Source: a bacterium
GTDB lineage: Bacteria; Patescibacteriota; Minisyncoccia; Phycocordibacterales; UBA1550
Assembly (NCBI GenBank): GCA_021812665.1
Contig: JAKAMX010000027.1
Coordinates: 1 to 10,224, forward strand
Direction of reading: 5' to 3'
Length of the DNA: 10,224 nt
Position 1 is the first letter of the stretch; the number at the start of each line of letters is the position of its first letter. The position numbers and the translations under genes were made by a program. Below are positions 1-4,969 of the stretch, piece after piece. Under the pieces are notes generated by a model. The model searched no databases. It worked only from the letters and a program-made list of their open reading frames with translations, and was not told the origin of the DNA.

Positions 1-281
1 TGCGTTTTTTGGTTGGTATACATTTCACGGATTTGCCAAGTGGTGTGAACAACAACATCCGGATTTTTTGCCGCAACTACCGCCTGCCACGTGTTATCTG
101 AGGTGTTTGCATTGATCCATGTAATTTTTGGATTTTCTGCCAAAAGCGCTGGCTCTGGCTCCATATCGAGACAAATTATTTCTTTAACCTCTCTCCTCTT
201 TGAGAATTGGTCAGCGAGCATTGCGCCCACATAGCCTGCCCCACCAGTAATAAAGATGGTTATCTCAGTTTTTGCTTGCAT
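1..281 (-). CDS. NAD-dependent sugar epimerase/dehydratase, N-terminal part (runs off the left edge)
   Basis: About 93 codons are visible; the gene continues beyond base 1. The protein opens with a strand and then TGGAGYVG (residues 12-19), the glycine-rich NAD(P)-binding loop of extended short-chain dehydrogenases. LD at 38-39 is placed where the acidic residue that holds the adenosine ribose sits, and PDVVVHTTW near residue 80 matches the fourth strand of the fold, where most relatives have a V-H-x-A motif. The family (GalE, RmlB and related enzymes) converts nucleotide sugars for envelope glycans, which suits the glycosyltransferases nearby. The catalytic YxxxK lies outside the window, so substrate and exact reaction cannot be told. 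The start ATG (281-279) follows an extended -10 box by 8 nt. AGGA lies 4 nt upstream, rather close for a ribosome site. Fold confident; specificity unknown. Confidence 0.85.
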   Translation of the reverse strand, partial: MQAKTEITIFITGGAGYVGAMLADQFSKRREVKEIICLDMEPEPALLAENPKITWINANTSDNTWQAVVAAKNPDVVVHTTWQIREMYTNQKT

Positions 282-289
282 AGGATCCT

Positions 290-298
290 ATTGTAACA
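290..298 (-). promoter_or_regulatory. Extended -10 promoter of the epimerase gene (leaderless type)
   Basis: TGT followed by TACAAT (295-290) ends 8 nt before the ATG at 281, so transcription would begin at or within 1-2 nt of the start codon. There is no good -35 hexamer at 17-18 nt; that position is occupied by the T-tract of the upstream terminator. Confidence 0.45.
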
Positions 299-311
299 CG
301 TTTAAAGCATC

Positions 312-338
312 AAAAAAGCCCCCAGCGTTGCGGAGGCC
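312..338 (-). terminator. Rho-independent terminator of the small-ORF unit
   Basis: Reading the minus strand, GCCTCC (337-332) pairs with GGGGGC (323-318, one U-G pair), with GC/GC continuing inward around an AAC loop and a single bulged U at 324. Six T follow directly (317-312). It ends the transcript carrying the ORF at 372-566 and insulates the epimerase gene. Confidence 0.75.
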
Positions 339-371
339 TGTTAAACTTAATTTGGCAACTAATTTATATTT

Positions 372-566
372 TTACTTAGGGCATCCCGATGGAGGGGTAC
401 TACTGGAAAGCGGAAGCTTCATTTTACATCGTCGCTCACACTCGTCGCATTCATGCATCATCATCCCCTTTCCTCCTGAGGCGACGATACCAGTTGAGAA
501 CCAGCACGCTCGTCGGGTAGGCGTAAGATCAGTACCGCTATCGCTTTCGCGGTGCCCACGATCCAT
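372..566 (-). CDS. Small Cys-rich protein of unknown function (64 aa, or 30 aa from an internal start)
   Basis: I do not recognise this protein. The 64-codon frame starts at ATG 566 with GGAG 7 nt upstream. An in-frame ATG at 464 has the perfect Shine-Dalgarno AGGAGG (477-472) at 7 nt and would give a 30-residue protein beginning MMMHECDEC. The only dense feature is H-E-C-D-E-C-E-R-R-C (residues 38-47), a CxxCxxxC cluster that could bind metal; further Cys are at 21 and 62. There is no membrane segment. It sits alone between its own promoter (650-678) and terminator (312-338). Its 5' region copies that of the next gene (731-1273). The N-termini share only M-x-x-G and a nearby L-T-P, too little to claim homology. 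The stretch could instead be a decayed gene copy or a non-coding RNA. Transcription unit likely; coding status uncertain. Confidence 0.4.
   Translation of the reverse strand: MDRGHRESDSGTDLTPTRRACWFSTGIVASGGKGMMMHECDECERRCKMKLPLSSSTPPSGCPK
462..477 (-). promoter_or_regulatory. Strong internal Shine-Dalgarno and start codon
   Basis: AGGAGG at 477-472 is 7 nt from ATG 464-462, in frame with the longer ORF. The preceding CCTC can fold back on the GAGG of the ribosome site. This is the best ribosome-binding site in the window and argues that the 30-residue product is made. Confidence 0.45.
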
Positions 567-588
567 AAAAATTCTCCGAAAATAGTTG

Positions 589-637
589 GCTCCACGGGAT
601 TGTGGTTTGCCGGTGCATTTATTGAAATTCAAGGAAC
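589..637 (-). promoter_or_regulatory. Conserved leader element, copy 1 (structured 5' UTR)
   Basis: Blocks on the minus strand: GTTCCTTGA, 14 nt, ACCGGCAAA, then CCACAATCCCGTGGAGC. CCAC/GTGG form a hairpin with loop AATCCC, enclosed by GGC/GCC. It lies between the promoter (650-678) and the GGAG ribosome site at 577-574. The same blocks in the same order occur at 1303-1355. I cannot match it to a named riboswitch class. Confidence 0.6.
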
Positions 638-649
638 TTTCTTATCTTT

Positions 650-678
650 ACAATGTCACAAGTAAAAACCAAAGTCAA
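650..678 (-). promoter_or_regulatory. Promoter of the small-ORF unit
   Basis: TTGACT (678-673), a 17-nt spacer, then CATTGT (655-650) preceded by TGA, which makes an extended -10. The predicted start near 643 lies just before the conserved leader. It sits directly after the terminator of the upstream gene. An alternative -10, TAAAGA, begins at 650 and aligns with the -10 of the second copy. Confidence 0.5.
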
Positions 679-683
679 TATTT

Positions 684-717
684 AAAAGAAAAGCCCCGCG
701 CGTAAGCATAGGGCTTT
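684..717 (-). terminator. Rho-independent terminator of the 180-aa gene
   Basis: On the minus strand AAAGCCC (717-711) pairs with GGGCTTT (696-690). The stem continues inward with a wobble and GC/GC around UUAC. The tail is TTTTCTTTT (692-684). It begins 14 nt after the stop codon of the 180-residue gene. Confidence 0.8.
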
Positions 718-730
718 GGGCCAACCATCC

Positions 731-1273
731 CTACTGGATAGCCGGATTGTAGCGAGAAAAAACTCGATGACCGCGATGAAGCGACTGTCGCGAAGAACAG
801 GCAGGAACGGCAGCGATGAGCCAGCCACCACGACACCACGAGACGAACACGACACGACGTACGTCGTCCATGTCCCTCACGTAGAAGATGTTTCCGATTT
901 GCCCACCCTTGCCATCTTCGATCAGGAGCGCACCCTTTCCGCCATTCGGCTGCAACGTGATCAGATGGAAGATCTGCGAAAGTCGCGTTTCAGCGTTCTG
1001 ATACCCTCCGAGTTTCTCCATGATGGACTCATCTTTTGAGTCAAGCTGGAGAGTTTGGTAGCCCAGCGCAGACCGGAGAATTGGTTCCTCGATCTTCCCG
1101 ATGCCACTCAGAAACCAGTCATTGAAATTCTTGCTGACTCCCGAGATACGCGCATTCAAGCGAGCATTGAACCCGGGGACAAAGTGATTGTTGGCCACAA
1201 AAGCTTCTGCTCCGGGAACGACAACCACCTCTGGTGGGGTTAAAACACTTGCCTGGTACGATCCAAGACACAT
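731..1273 (-). CDS. Uncharacterised 180-aa protein, CPR-associated type
   Basis: The ATG at 1273 has AAGGAG 8 nt upstream, which fixes the start. There is no signal peptide or membrane segment, so it is probably cytoplasmic. Visible traits: a hydrophobic VVVVPGAEAF near residue 20; N-F-N-D-W-F at 49-54 followed by KIEEP; LGGYQNAETRLSQIF around 89-103; GNIFYVRDMDDVRRVVFVSW (127-146), then a G-W pair; and a C-terminus ending in VFSRYNP. From memory, many Parcubacteria genomes carry numerous proteins of about this size with a -FYVRDxxGV-RAV-W-GW- segment and a VFSRN tail, function unknown; this is unchecked. It is monocistronic, with its own promoter, leader and terminator. Base composition is GC-rich for the window: 39 of 60 bases at 781-840 against 20 of 60 at 5701-5760. 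Real gene likely; function unknown. Confidence 0.75.
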   Translation of the reverse strand: MCLGSYQASVLTPPEVVVVPGAEAFVANNHFVPGFNARLNARISGVSKNFNDWFLSGIGKIEEPILRSALGYQTLQLDSKDESIMEKLGGYQNAETRLSQIFHLITLQPNGGKGALLIEDGKGGQIGNIFYVRDMDDVRRVVFVSWCRGGWLIAAVPACSSRQSLHRGHRVFSRYNPAIQ

Positions 1274-1302
1274 CTACGATGCTCCTTATAAAATGGCCAA
1301 AA

Positions 1303-1355
1303 GCTCCACGGAATTGTGGCTTACTTTGGCGGTTGGGTTTCTTCTCTCAAAGAAC
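1303..1355 (-). promoter_or_regulatory. Conserved leader element, copy 2 (structured 5' UTR)
   Basis: Blocks: GTTCTTTGA, 13 nt, ACCGCCAAA, GTAAG, then CCACAATTCCGTGGAGC. CCAC/GTGG form the same hairpin as copy 1 (589-637), with loop AATTCC. GCCAAAG before it can pair with CTTTTGGC after it, closing a longer outer stem. The element ends about 16 nt before AAGGAG of the 180-residue gene. Confidence 0.6.
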
Positions 1356-1362
1356 AAGCTGA

Positions 1363-1396
1363 GCTATAGCCTCGCACACATGCATGGCTCCGTCAA
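1363..1396 (-). promoter_or_regulatory. Probable promoter of the 180-aa gene
   Basis: TTGACG (1396-1391) and TATAGC (1368-1363) are separated by 22 nt, long for a sigma-70 promoter. However, TTGAC is exactly 41 nt from the GTTC of the leader, as in copy 1, and TATAGCTCAG aligns with TAAAGATAAG there. The predicted start is at about 1356, at the first base of the leader element. Confidence 0.4.
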
Positions 1397-1400
1397 GACA

Positions 1401-2741
1401 CTATATCCCCTTTCTCATTATTAAAACTTTGATTGTTTTGAGTGCAATAATAAGGTCGAGAATGAACGAGCGATTCTTTAAATAATACAGATCGTATGCG
1501 AGACGGAGGCGCGTTTCCTCGACCGATTGCGGTGGCAGATCTTGACGAAGTTGTGCCCAGCCAGAAAGTCCAGGTTTGATGAGATTTCGAACAGTGTAGT
1601 ACGAAAGTTCTTGCGCTAATCTCTTTCCCAAATCAACAATATCAGGACGTGGCCCAATGAGAGAGATATCTCCGCGGACAACGTTCCAGAGCTGCGGCAA
1701 CTCATCGATGCGTGAACGACGTAAAAACCTTCCAACGCGCGTTACGCGTTCATCTTCATGTTTCAACCAAACACCACCGTCACTCCCCTTCATGCTGCGG
1801 AATTTCCAGAGCTTGATGATGCGATTACCCTCCCCAATCCTGTCCTGAACAATGAAAATTGGACCGCGATCATCAATTTTGATCGCCAACATTACAAATG
1901 GATAGACCAAAAGTGACAGCAACCCCAAAAAGCCTCCGATAAAAACATCCATACCCCTCTTTAGGGTGTCGTAAATAGTGTGAGACGAAAATGATATGTT
2001 TTCGAGAAACCAGCTGTAGCCCACCAGCGAAAGCGGTACGCGATCAAATACCTCTTCATATACTTTGTGCATATCAAGAAAACGCACGTTTGAGAAAATG
2101 AGGTTGTAGAGCGAAGGCAAGATCTTTGCAGAGCCTTCATGCTTGAGATCGATCACGATCGAGGTAACCGATTCGCTGTATACCTTCTCCACAACTTCCT
2201 CTCGAAACGCGATTCCCGATAGATGGTCGAGATCAACTGAAGAAATAAACACGAGGTTGTATCGTTCATTTCCGTTCACCTCTTCCCGGAGCTCCTTCAT
2301 CTCATTCCCTGCGCCAATGAGTATTGCTCGCTCACGATGACGAAAACCAAAACGAGGAACGAGAACCATACGCCACATTACGACAAAGAGGAACGAGATC
2401 ACCAAATGAATAAGTAGTATCGTTTTGGGGGTGATACCAAAAAACGGAACGAGATAGAAAAAGAGTACGGCAAGAAGACTATTTGCTATCTGTGTACTAA
2501 AAATAAGCGAAGGCAGCTTCCCCTTAAAAACCAACGTATGTTTTTCATAGAGTCCAGCGATGAAGAAAACAAGTGCCCAGAGCAAAAAAAGAGTGGCAAA
2601 AGGCGGAATATGGATCTTGAGAAGCTCCCACGAAGGAGTCTGCCCATAGCGAACGAAAAGCGCCAGAAAAAGGGCCGAAGAGAAGGCCAGAAGGTCTCCG
2701 GCAAATAAGATAATAGGTTCGCGCCTATTCAAACTAGTCAT
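1401..2741 (-). CDS. Polyprenyl-phosphate sugar-1-phosphate transferase (WcaJ/WbaP-type initiating glycosyltransferase)
   Basis: This integral membrane enzyme moves a sugar-1-phosphate from a UDP-sugar onto undecaprenyl phosphate, the first step of surface glycan assembly. Residues 1-130 hold about four membrane segments and end in a basic stretch. Residues 135-235 form a Rossmann-like CoA-binding-type domain (AILIGAG at 139). The C-terminal third is the bacterial sugar transferase domain: KRGMD at 261-265, a membrane segment at 266-288, KFRSM at 313-317, the catalytic Asp-Glu in RIDELPQLWNV (D346, E347), SLIGPRP at 360-366 and AYDLYYLKNRS at 415-425. All signature residues are present, and 446 aa is a full-length size. 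The start ATG 2741 has AGGA 9 nt upstream. It is divergent from the glycosyltransferase at 2970, a likely pathway partner. The sugar cannot be predicted. Confidence 0.93.
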   Translation of the reverse strand: MTSLNRREPIILFAGDLLAFSSALFLALFVRYGQTPSWELLKIHIPPFATLFLLWALVFFIAGLYEKHTLVFKGKLPSLIFSTQIANSLLAVLFFYLVPFFGITPKTILLIHLVISFLFVVMWRMVLVPRFGFRHRERAILIGAGNEMKELREEVNGNERYNLVFISSVDLDHLSGIAFREEVVEKVYSESVTSIVIDLKHEGSAKILPSLYNLIFSNVRFLDMHKVYEEVFDRVPLSLVGYSWFLENISFSSHTIYDTLKRGMDVFIGGFLGLLSLLVYPFVMLAIKIDDRGPIFIVQDRIGEGNRIIKLWKFRSMKGSDGGVWLKHEDERVTRVGRFLRRSRIDELPQLWNVVRGDISLIGPRPDIVDLGKRLAQELSYYTVRNLIKPGLSGWAQLRQDLPPQSVEETRLRLAYDLYYLKNRSFILDLIIALKTIKVLIMRKGI

Positions 2742-2796
2742 TTTTCACAATCCTAGCACAATTGGGGTATAATTTCATCATTGCTATGAAAAATGA
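2738..2796. repeat. 10-bp inverted repeat bracketing the divergent promoter region
   Basis: TCATTTTTCA (2738-2747) and TGAAAAATGA (2787-2796) are perfect inverses. CTAGT next to each arm extends the match if a 5-nt insertion in the right arm is allowed. Each arm overlaps the start codon of one of the two divergent genes. It could be an operator or simply reflect similar first codons. Confidence 0.5.
2744..2773 (+). promoter_or_regulatory. Promoter of the truncated-GT / glycosyltransferase unit
   Basis: TTCACA (2744-2749), an 18-nt spacer, then a consensus TATAAT (2768-2773). The predicted start near 2780 leaves only about 6 nt before ATG 2786, with no ribosome site, so the mRNA is nearly leaderless. 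Confidence 0.65.
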
Positions 2797-2968
2797 TTCA
2801 GCTAGTCCGAAGACGAAGGTTCTGTTTATTATTACGAAATCAAACTGGGGCAATGCGTCGACATTGTCATGTCTCATTAGAAACCCACGGTTTCTAACGG
2901 CTTCGCCTTTTTCCTTCACAGGGAAACAGGTGTTTCCCCGACTCCCTTCCCCGCACCGCCCCAATTAA
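2786..2968 (+). pseudogene. Truncated N-terminal copy of a GT4 glycosyltransferase; possible leader ORF (60 aa)
   Basis: The first 24 or so residues (MKNDSASPKTKVLFIITKSN and then WGNA) match the start of the gene at 2970 (PKTKVLFVITKSNWGGA), the beginning of a GT-B donor/acceptor domain. Beyond residue 24 the reading frame has no resemblance to a glycosyltransferase: it becomes S/P/F-rich and ends at TAA 2966-2968. Over the shared 17 codons most codons differ only at synonymous positions, with two amino-acid changes (I/V and N/G). This indicates an old paralogue held under protein selection and later truncated. The frame stays open for 60 codons and stops 1 nt before the next ATG, which has no ribosome site, so translation of the intact gene may depend on it. 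Either a gene remnant or a functional leader; I cannot decide. Confidence 0.6.
2860..2938 (+). repeat. Cluster of three short perfect palindromes
   Basis: GACAT-TGTC-ATGTC (2860-2873), TTAGAAACC-CAC-GGTTTCTAA (2877-2897, 9-bp arms) and GGGAAAC-AGGT-GTTTCCC (2921-2938, 7-bp arms, or 8 with a 2-nt loop). Between the last two lies GGCTTCGCC followed by TTTTT, a weak terminator-like element. All fall in the non-homologous tail of the truncated glycosyltransferase. Confidence 0.7.
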
Positions 2969-3035
2969 TATGAAAGAACTTGAACCGAAAACAAAAGTAT
3001 TGTTCGTCATTACCAAGTCCAATTGGGGAGGTGCG
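2952..3035. repeat. 15-bp inverted repeat flanking the glycosyltransferase start
   Basis: CGCACCGCCCCAATT (2952-2966) is the inverse of AATTGGGGAGGTGCG (3021-3035) with one mismatch. The right arm encodes N-W-G-G-A of the enzyme, so the left arm is a small inverted copy of that coding motif. ATG 2970 lies in the loop between the arms. Confidence 0.65.
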
Positions 3036-4118
3036 CAAAAATACGTATTTGAAATAGCCAACGGTCTCGATCGCAAAATTTTTGAGCCAGTAGTCGCACT
3101 CGGCGGGGACGGCGAGTTAGCTACAAAGCTCCGCAGTTCAAAAATTCGCATCATTAGTCTTCCCTCCCTCGGGCGCGACATAAACCCCCTACGCGACGCT
3201 GCTTCTTTCCGAGACATACTCCGCATTGTGCGCGAAGAACGCCCAGACGTTGTTCATCTAAACAGTTCGAAGATCGGCATCTTGGGTTCACTTGCCGCAA
3301 GAATCGTCGGCGTGCCAAAGATCATCTTTACTGCCCACGGATGGGCGTTTAACGAAGAGCGTTCTCTTCTTTCGCGCATGGCAATAAAACTTTTATATTT
3401 CATTACTATCGCGCTTTGTGACACAACCATCGCCGTATCAAAGGCTGTCGCGAACGATGCGCCTGCGTGGGGCATTCGATCAAAAATCGTTATGATTCAT
3501 CCTCCTCTATCTGATGAAACGAAACAATTAGACAAACCCTCAGCGCGAGAGCACCTCGCCAAAAGCGCACCTTCTCTTCGTGGGGAAAATCGTTTATGGG
3601 TTGGTATTGTCGCTGAGCTTCATAAAAACAAAGGCATTACCTACGCAATTGAGGCAATGCGAGACACCGACCTACAAAAAAACGTCGTTCTGGTTATTGT
3701 CGGCGCCGGCGAGGAAAAGAATGTTCTCGAAAACCAGGTTCGCGCATCAGGACTCGAGCAGTCAGTGTTTTTCCTCGGTTTTCACCAGGACGCTGCTCAA
3801 TTTATGCAAGCATTCGATATCTTCTTGCTTCCTTCGATCACCGAGGCATTTGGATATGTTCTCCTGGAGGCGGGTTTCGCAGGACTGCCAGTAGTTGCGT
3901 CGAGTGTTGGCGGCATCCCCGAAATAATTGATGACGGAAAAACAGGAATACTCATAAGCCCGAGACGGCATACACTTATTCGCGACATGGTAAACCATCT
4001 TGCAGAGTCCCCGACACTTCGGAGCTCCCTGGGTGCGGCACTGCAAGCAAAAGTGGCCCGCAGTTTTTCGCCAGAGAAAATTATTGTGCAGACAGCAAAG
4101 CTTTACAAACAAAGCTGA
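2970..4118 (+). CDS. GT4-type glycosyltransferase (GT-B fold)
   Basis: A retaining, nucleotide-sugar-dependent glycosyltransferase, expected at the inner face of the membrane and adding a hexose to a growing glycan. The N-terminal acceptor domain opens with KVLFVITKSNWGGAQ (9-23), with PDVVHLNSSKIG at 92-103 and TAHGW at 121-125. The C-terminal donor domain has VGIVAELHKNKG (211-222), which supplies the phosphate-binding Lys/Arg, LVIVGAG (241-247), FFLGFHQD (267-274), and the family E-x7-E motif at E292 and E300 (ITEAFGYVLLEAG), then GIPEII and DGKTGILI. Length (382 aa) is normal. There is no Shine-Dalgarno before ATG 2970, and the preceding ORF ends 1 nt away, which suggests translational coupling. 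The gene ends with TGA. Donor and acceptor sugars are unknown; glycan assembly with the divergent transferase at 1401-2741 is inferred. Confidence 0.93.
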   Translation: MKELEPKTKVLFVITKSNWGGAQKYVFEIANGLDRKIFEPVVALGGDGELATKLRSSKIRIISLPSLGRDINPLRDAASFRDILRIVREERPDVVHLNSSKIGILGSLAARIVGVPKIIFTAHGWAFNEERSLLSRMAIKLLYFITIALCDTTIAVSKAVANDAPAWGIRSKIVMIHPPLSDETKQLDKPSAREHLAKSAPSLRGENRLWVGIVAELHKNKGITYAIEAMRDTDLQKNVVLVIVGAGEEKNVLENQVRASGLEQSVFFLGFHQDAAQFMQAFDIFLLPSITEAFGYVLLEAGFAGLPVVASSVGGIPEIIDDGKTGILISPRRHTLIRDMVNHLAESPTLRSSLGAALQAKVARSFSPEKIIVQTAKLYKQS

Positions 4119-4129
4119 TACATTATACT
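4102..4129 (+). promoter_or_regulatory. Promoter of the prepilin unit (leaderless type)
   Basis: TTTACA (4102-4107), a 16-nt spacer and TATACT (4124-4129), ending 7 nt before ATG 4137, so transcription should start at the start codon. The promoter overlaps the last codons of the glycosyltransferase gene. There is no ribosome site. Confidence 0.6.
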
Positions 4130-4136
4130 TAATTAA

Positions 4137-4415
4137 ATGCAAGGAATTGAATTTGATCTTAATAACGGAAATGGGATGCAACCAGTGCCCCATCCTACAA
4201 AAAAAGGATTTTCGCCATTTCTTTCTTTGTTAAAGAAGTTTGGTATCGATGATCCTGCGGTCGCCAACATTGTTCTCGTTTGTTTTTCAGCCGTGCTTTT
4301 CGGTGTGGCTTTATTTATTTATGCCGGAGGATCTAGTAGCACCCCACAGCCTACTCAGGAACAAAAATCTGCACAGCTACGCCTGCTTTCAGAAATGCAG
4401 AACCCAGCAAACTAA
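4137..4415 (+). CDS. Small single-pass membrane protein upstream of the prepilin (92 aa)
   Basis: I do not recognise a family. Residues 1-36 are polar with a basic patch (TKKG at 21-24, KK at 33-34). A hydrophobic segment, AVANIVLVCFSAVLFGVALF, spans about 41-60. After it comes a Ser/Pro/Gln-rich tail of about 30 residues (SSSTPQPTQEQKS). The basic residues before the segment favour the N-terminus inside and the tail outside. The stop TAA shares its last base with the prepilin ATG (TAATG), so the two are translationally coupled, which points to a role alongside the pilin, perhaps in pilus assembly or as a minor envelope component. That role is inference from position only. Start chosen because the -10 box lies exactly 7 nt before it. 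Confidence 0.75.
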   Translation: MQGIEFDLNNGNGMQPVPHPTKKGFSPFLSLLKKFGIDDPAVANIVLVCFSAVLFGVALFIYAGGSSSTPQPTQEQKSAQLRLLSEMQNPAN

Positions 4416-4969
4416 TGAATACTCAAGAAAATAAAAAATTACACGCATCGGCAACAAAAGGATTTACTCTCATCGAGCTCCTCGTTGTTATTGCGATCAT
4501 TGCGATACTTGCAACTACGGTGATTGCAACGCTTGGTGCCGCACGTGCAAAAAACCGTGACGCTGTCCGTTACAGCGATATGATCCAGCTTCGCACCGCA
4601 ATTAACCGTTATTTCACCGAAAACGGTTCGTATCCAAACACAGGGAACGTGTGGTACTCATCTGAAGCTGGTGATGTTTTTGGCAACAACTCTGGCAACT
4701 GGATTCCTGGCCTTGTTGCTGCAAAAATGATACCAGGTTTGCCGGGAGACCCTCTTCCTGGACTAAGCACCAATCCAAACTGCACCGCCGCAGGATACAA
4801 GCGTGACTTCCTTTACAAATCAGACGCAACGGGAACCCACTTTAAATTACTCGCAAACTGCTCTCTCGAGGGCAACTACCCAGCAGCAACAAACCAGTGG
4901 TACGATGTGACTCGTCCAACATGGGCGATCCAAACTACAGACAACGCCACAGTAACATCTGCTTGGTAA
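4415..4969 (+). CDS. Type IV prepilin (class III signal peptide)
   Basis: A structural pilin or pseudopilin. A 16-residue basic leader ends in ATKG; prepilin peptidase would cut between G16 and F17, giving mature FTLIELLVVIAIIAIL with the conserved Glu at mature position 5 (E21). The hydrophobic stretch 17-40 acts first as membrane anchor and then as the filament core helix. The amphipathic helix continues through RAKNRDAVRYSDMIQLRTAINRYF, and YPNTG leads into a Trp/Gly-rich globular head. C123 and C149 are well placed for the C-terminal disulphide loop common in pilins. Its length, 184 aa, is typical. It follows the small membrane protein with a one-base overlap. Peptidase, ATPase and platform genes are not in this window. 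Its stop codon abuts the stop of rodA on the other strand. Confidence 0.95.
   Translation: MNTQENKKLHASATKGFTLIELLVVIAIIAILATTVIATLGAARAKNRDAVRYSDMIQLRTAINRYFTENGSYPNTGNVWYSSEAGDVFGNNSGNWIPGLVAAKMIPGLPGDPLPGLSTNPNCTAAGYKRDFLYKSDATGTHFKLLANCSLEGNYPAATNQWYDVTRPTWAIQTTDNATVTSAW

Noticed and set aside
548..558. TGGGCACCGCG on the minus strand resembles the T-box antiterminator core (UGGNACCGCG).
   Set aside because: It has an extra base in the tRNA-binding NCCA complement, no stem I features, and lies after the start codon of the ORF; the second leader copy lacks it.
716..1039. 107-codon + strand frame opposite the 180-aa gene.
   Set aside because: A shadow of a GC-rich gene; the minus frame has a ribosome site, leader and terminator, and the + frame begins inside the terminator stem region.
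1274..1400. GGCTATAGCTCAGC on the minus strand looks like the start of a tRNA D arm.
   Set aside because: No matching acceptor, anticodon or T arm follows; it is better explained as part of the promoter and leader of the 180-aa gene.
2877..2897. Palindrome containing GTTAGAA as a possible integron attC site.
   Set aside because: The arms do not have the paired GTTRRRY/RYYYAAC boxes and spacing of attC, and no integrase is in the window.
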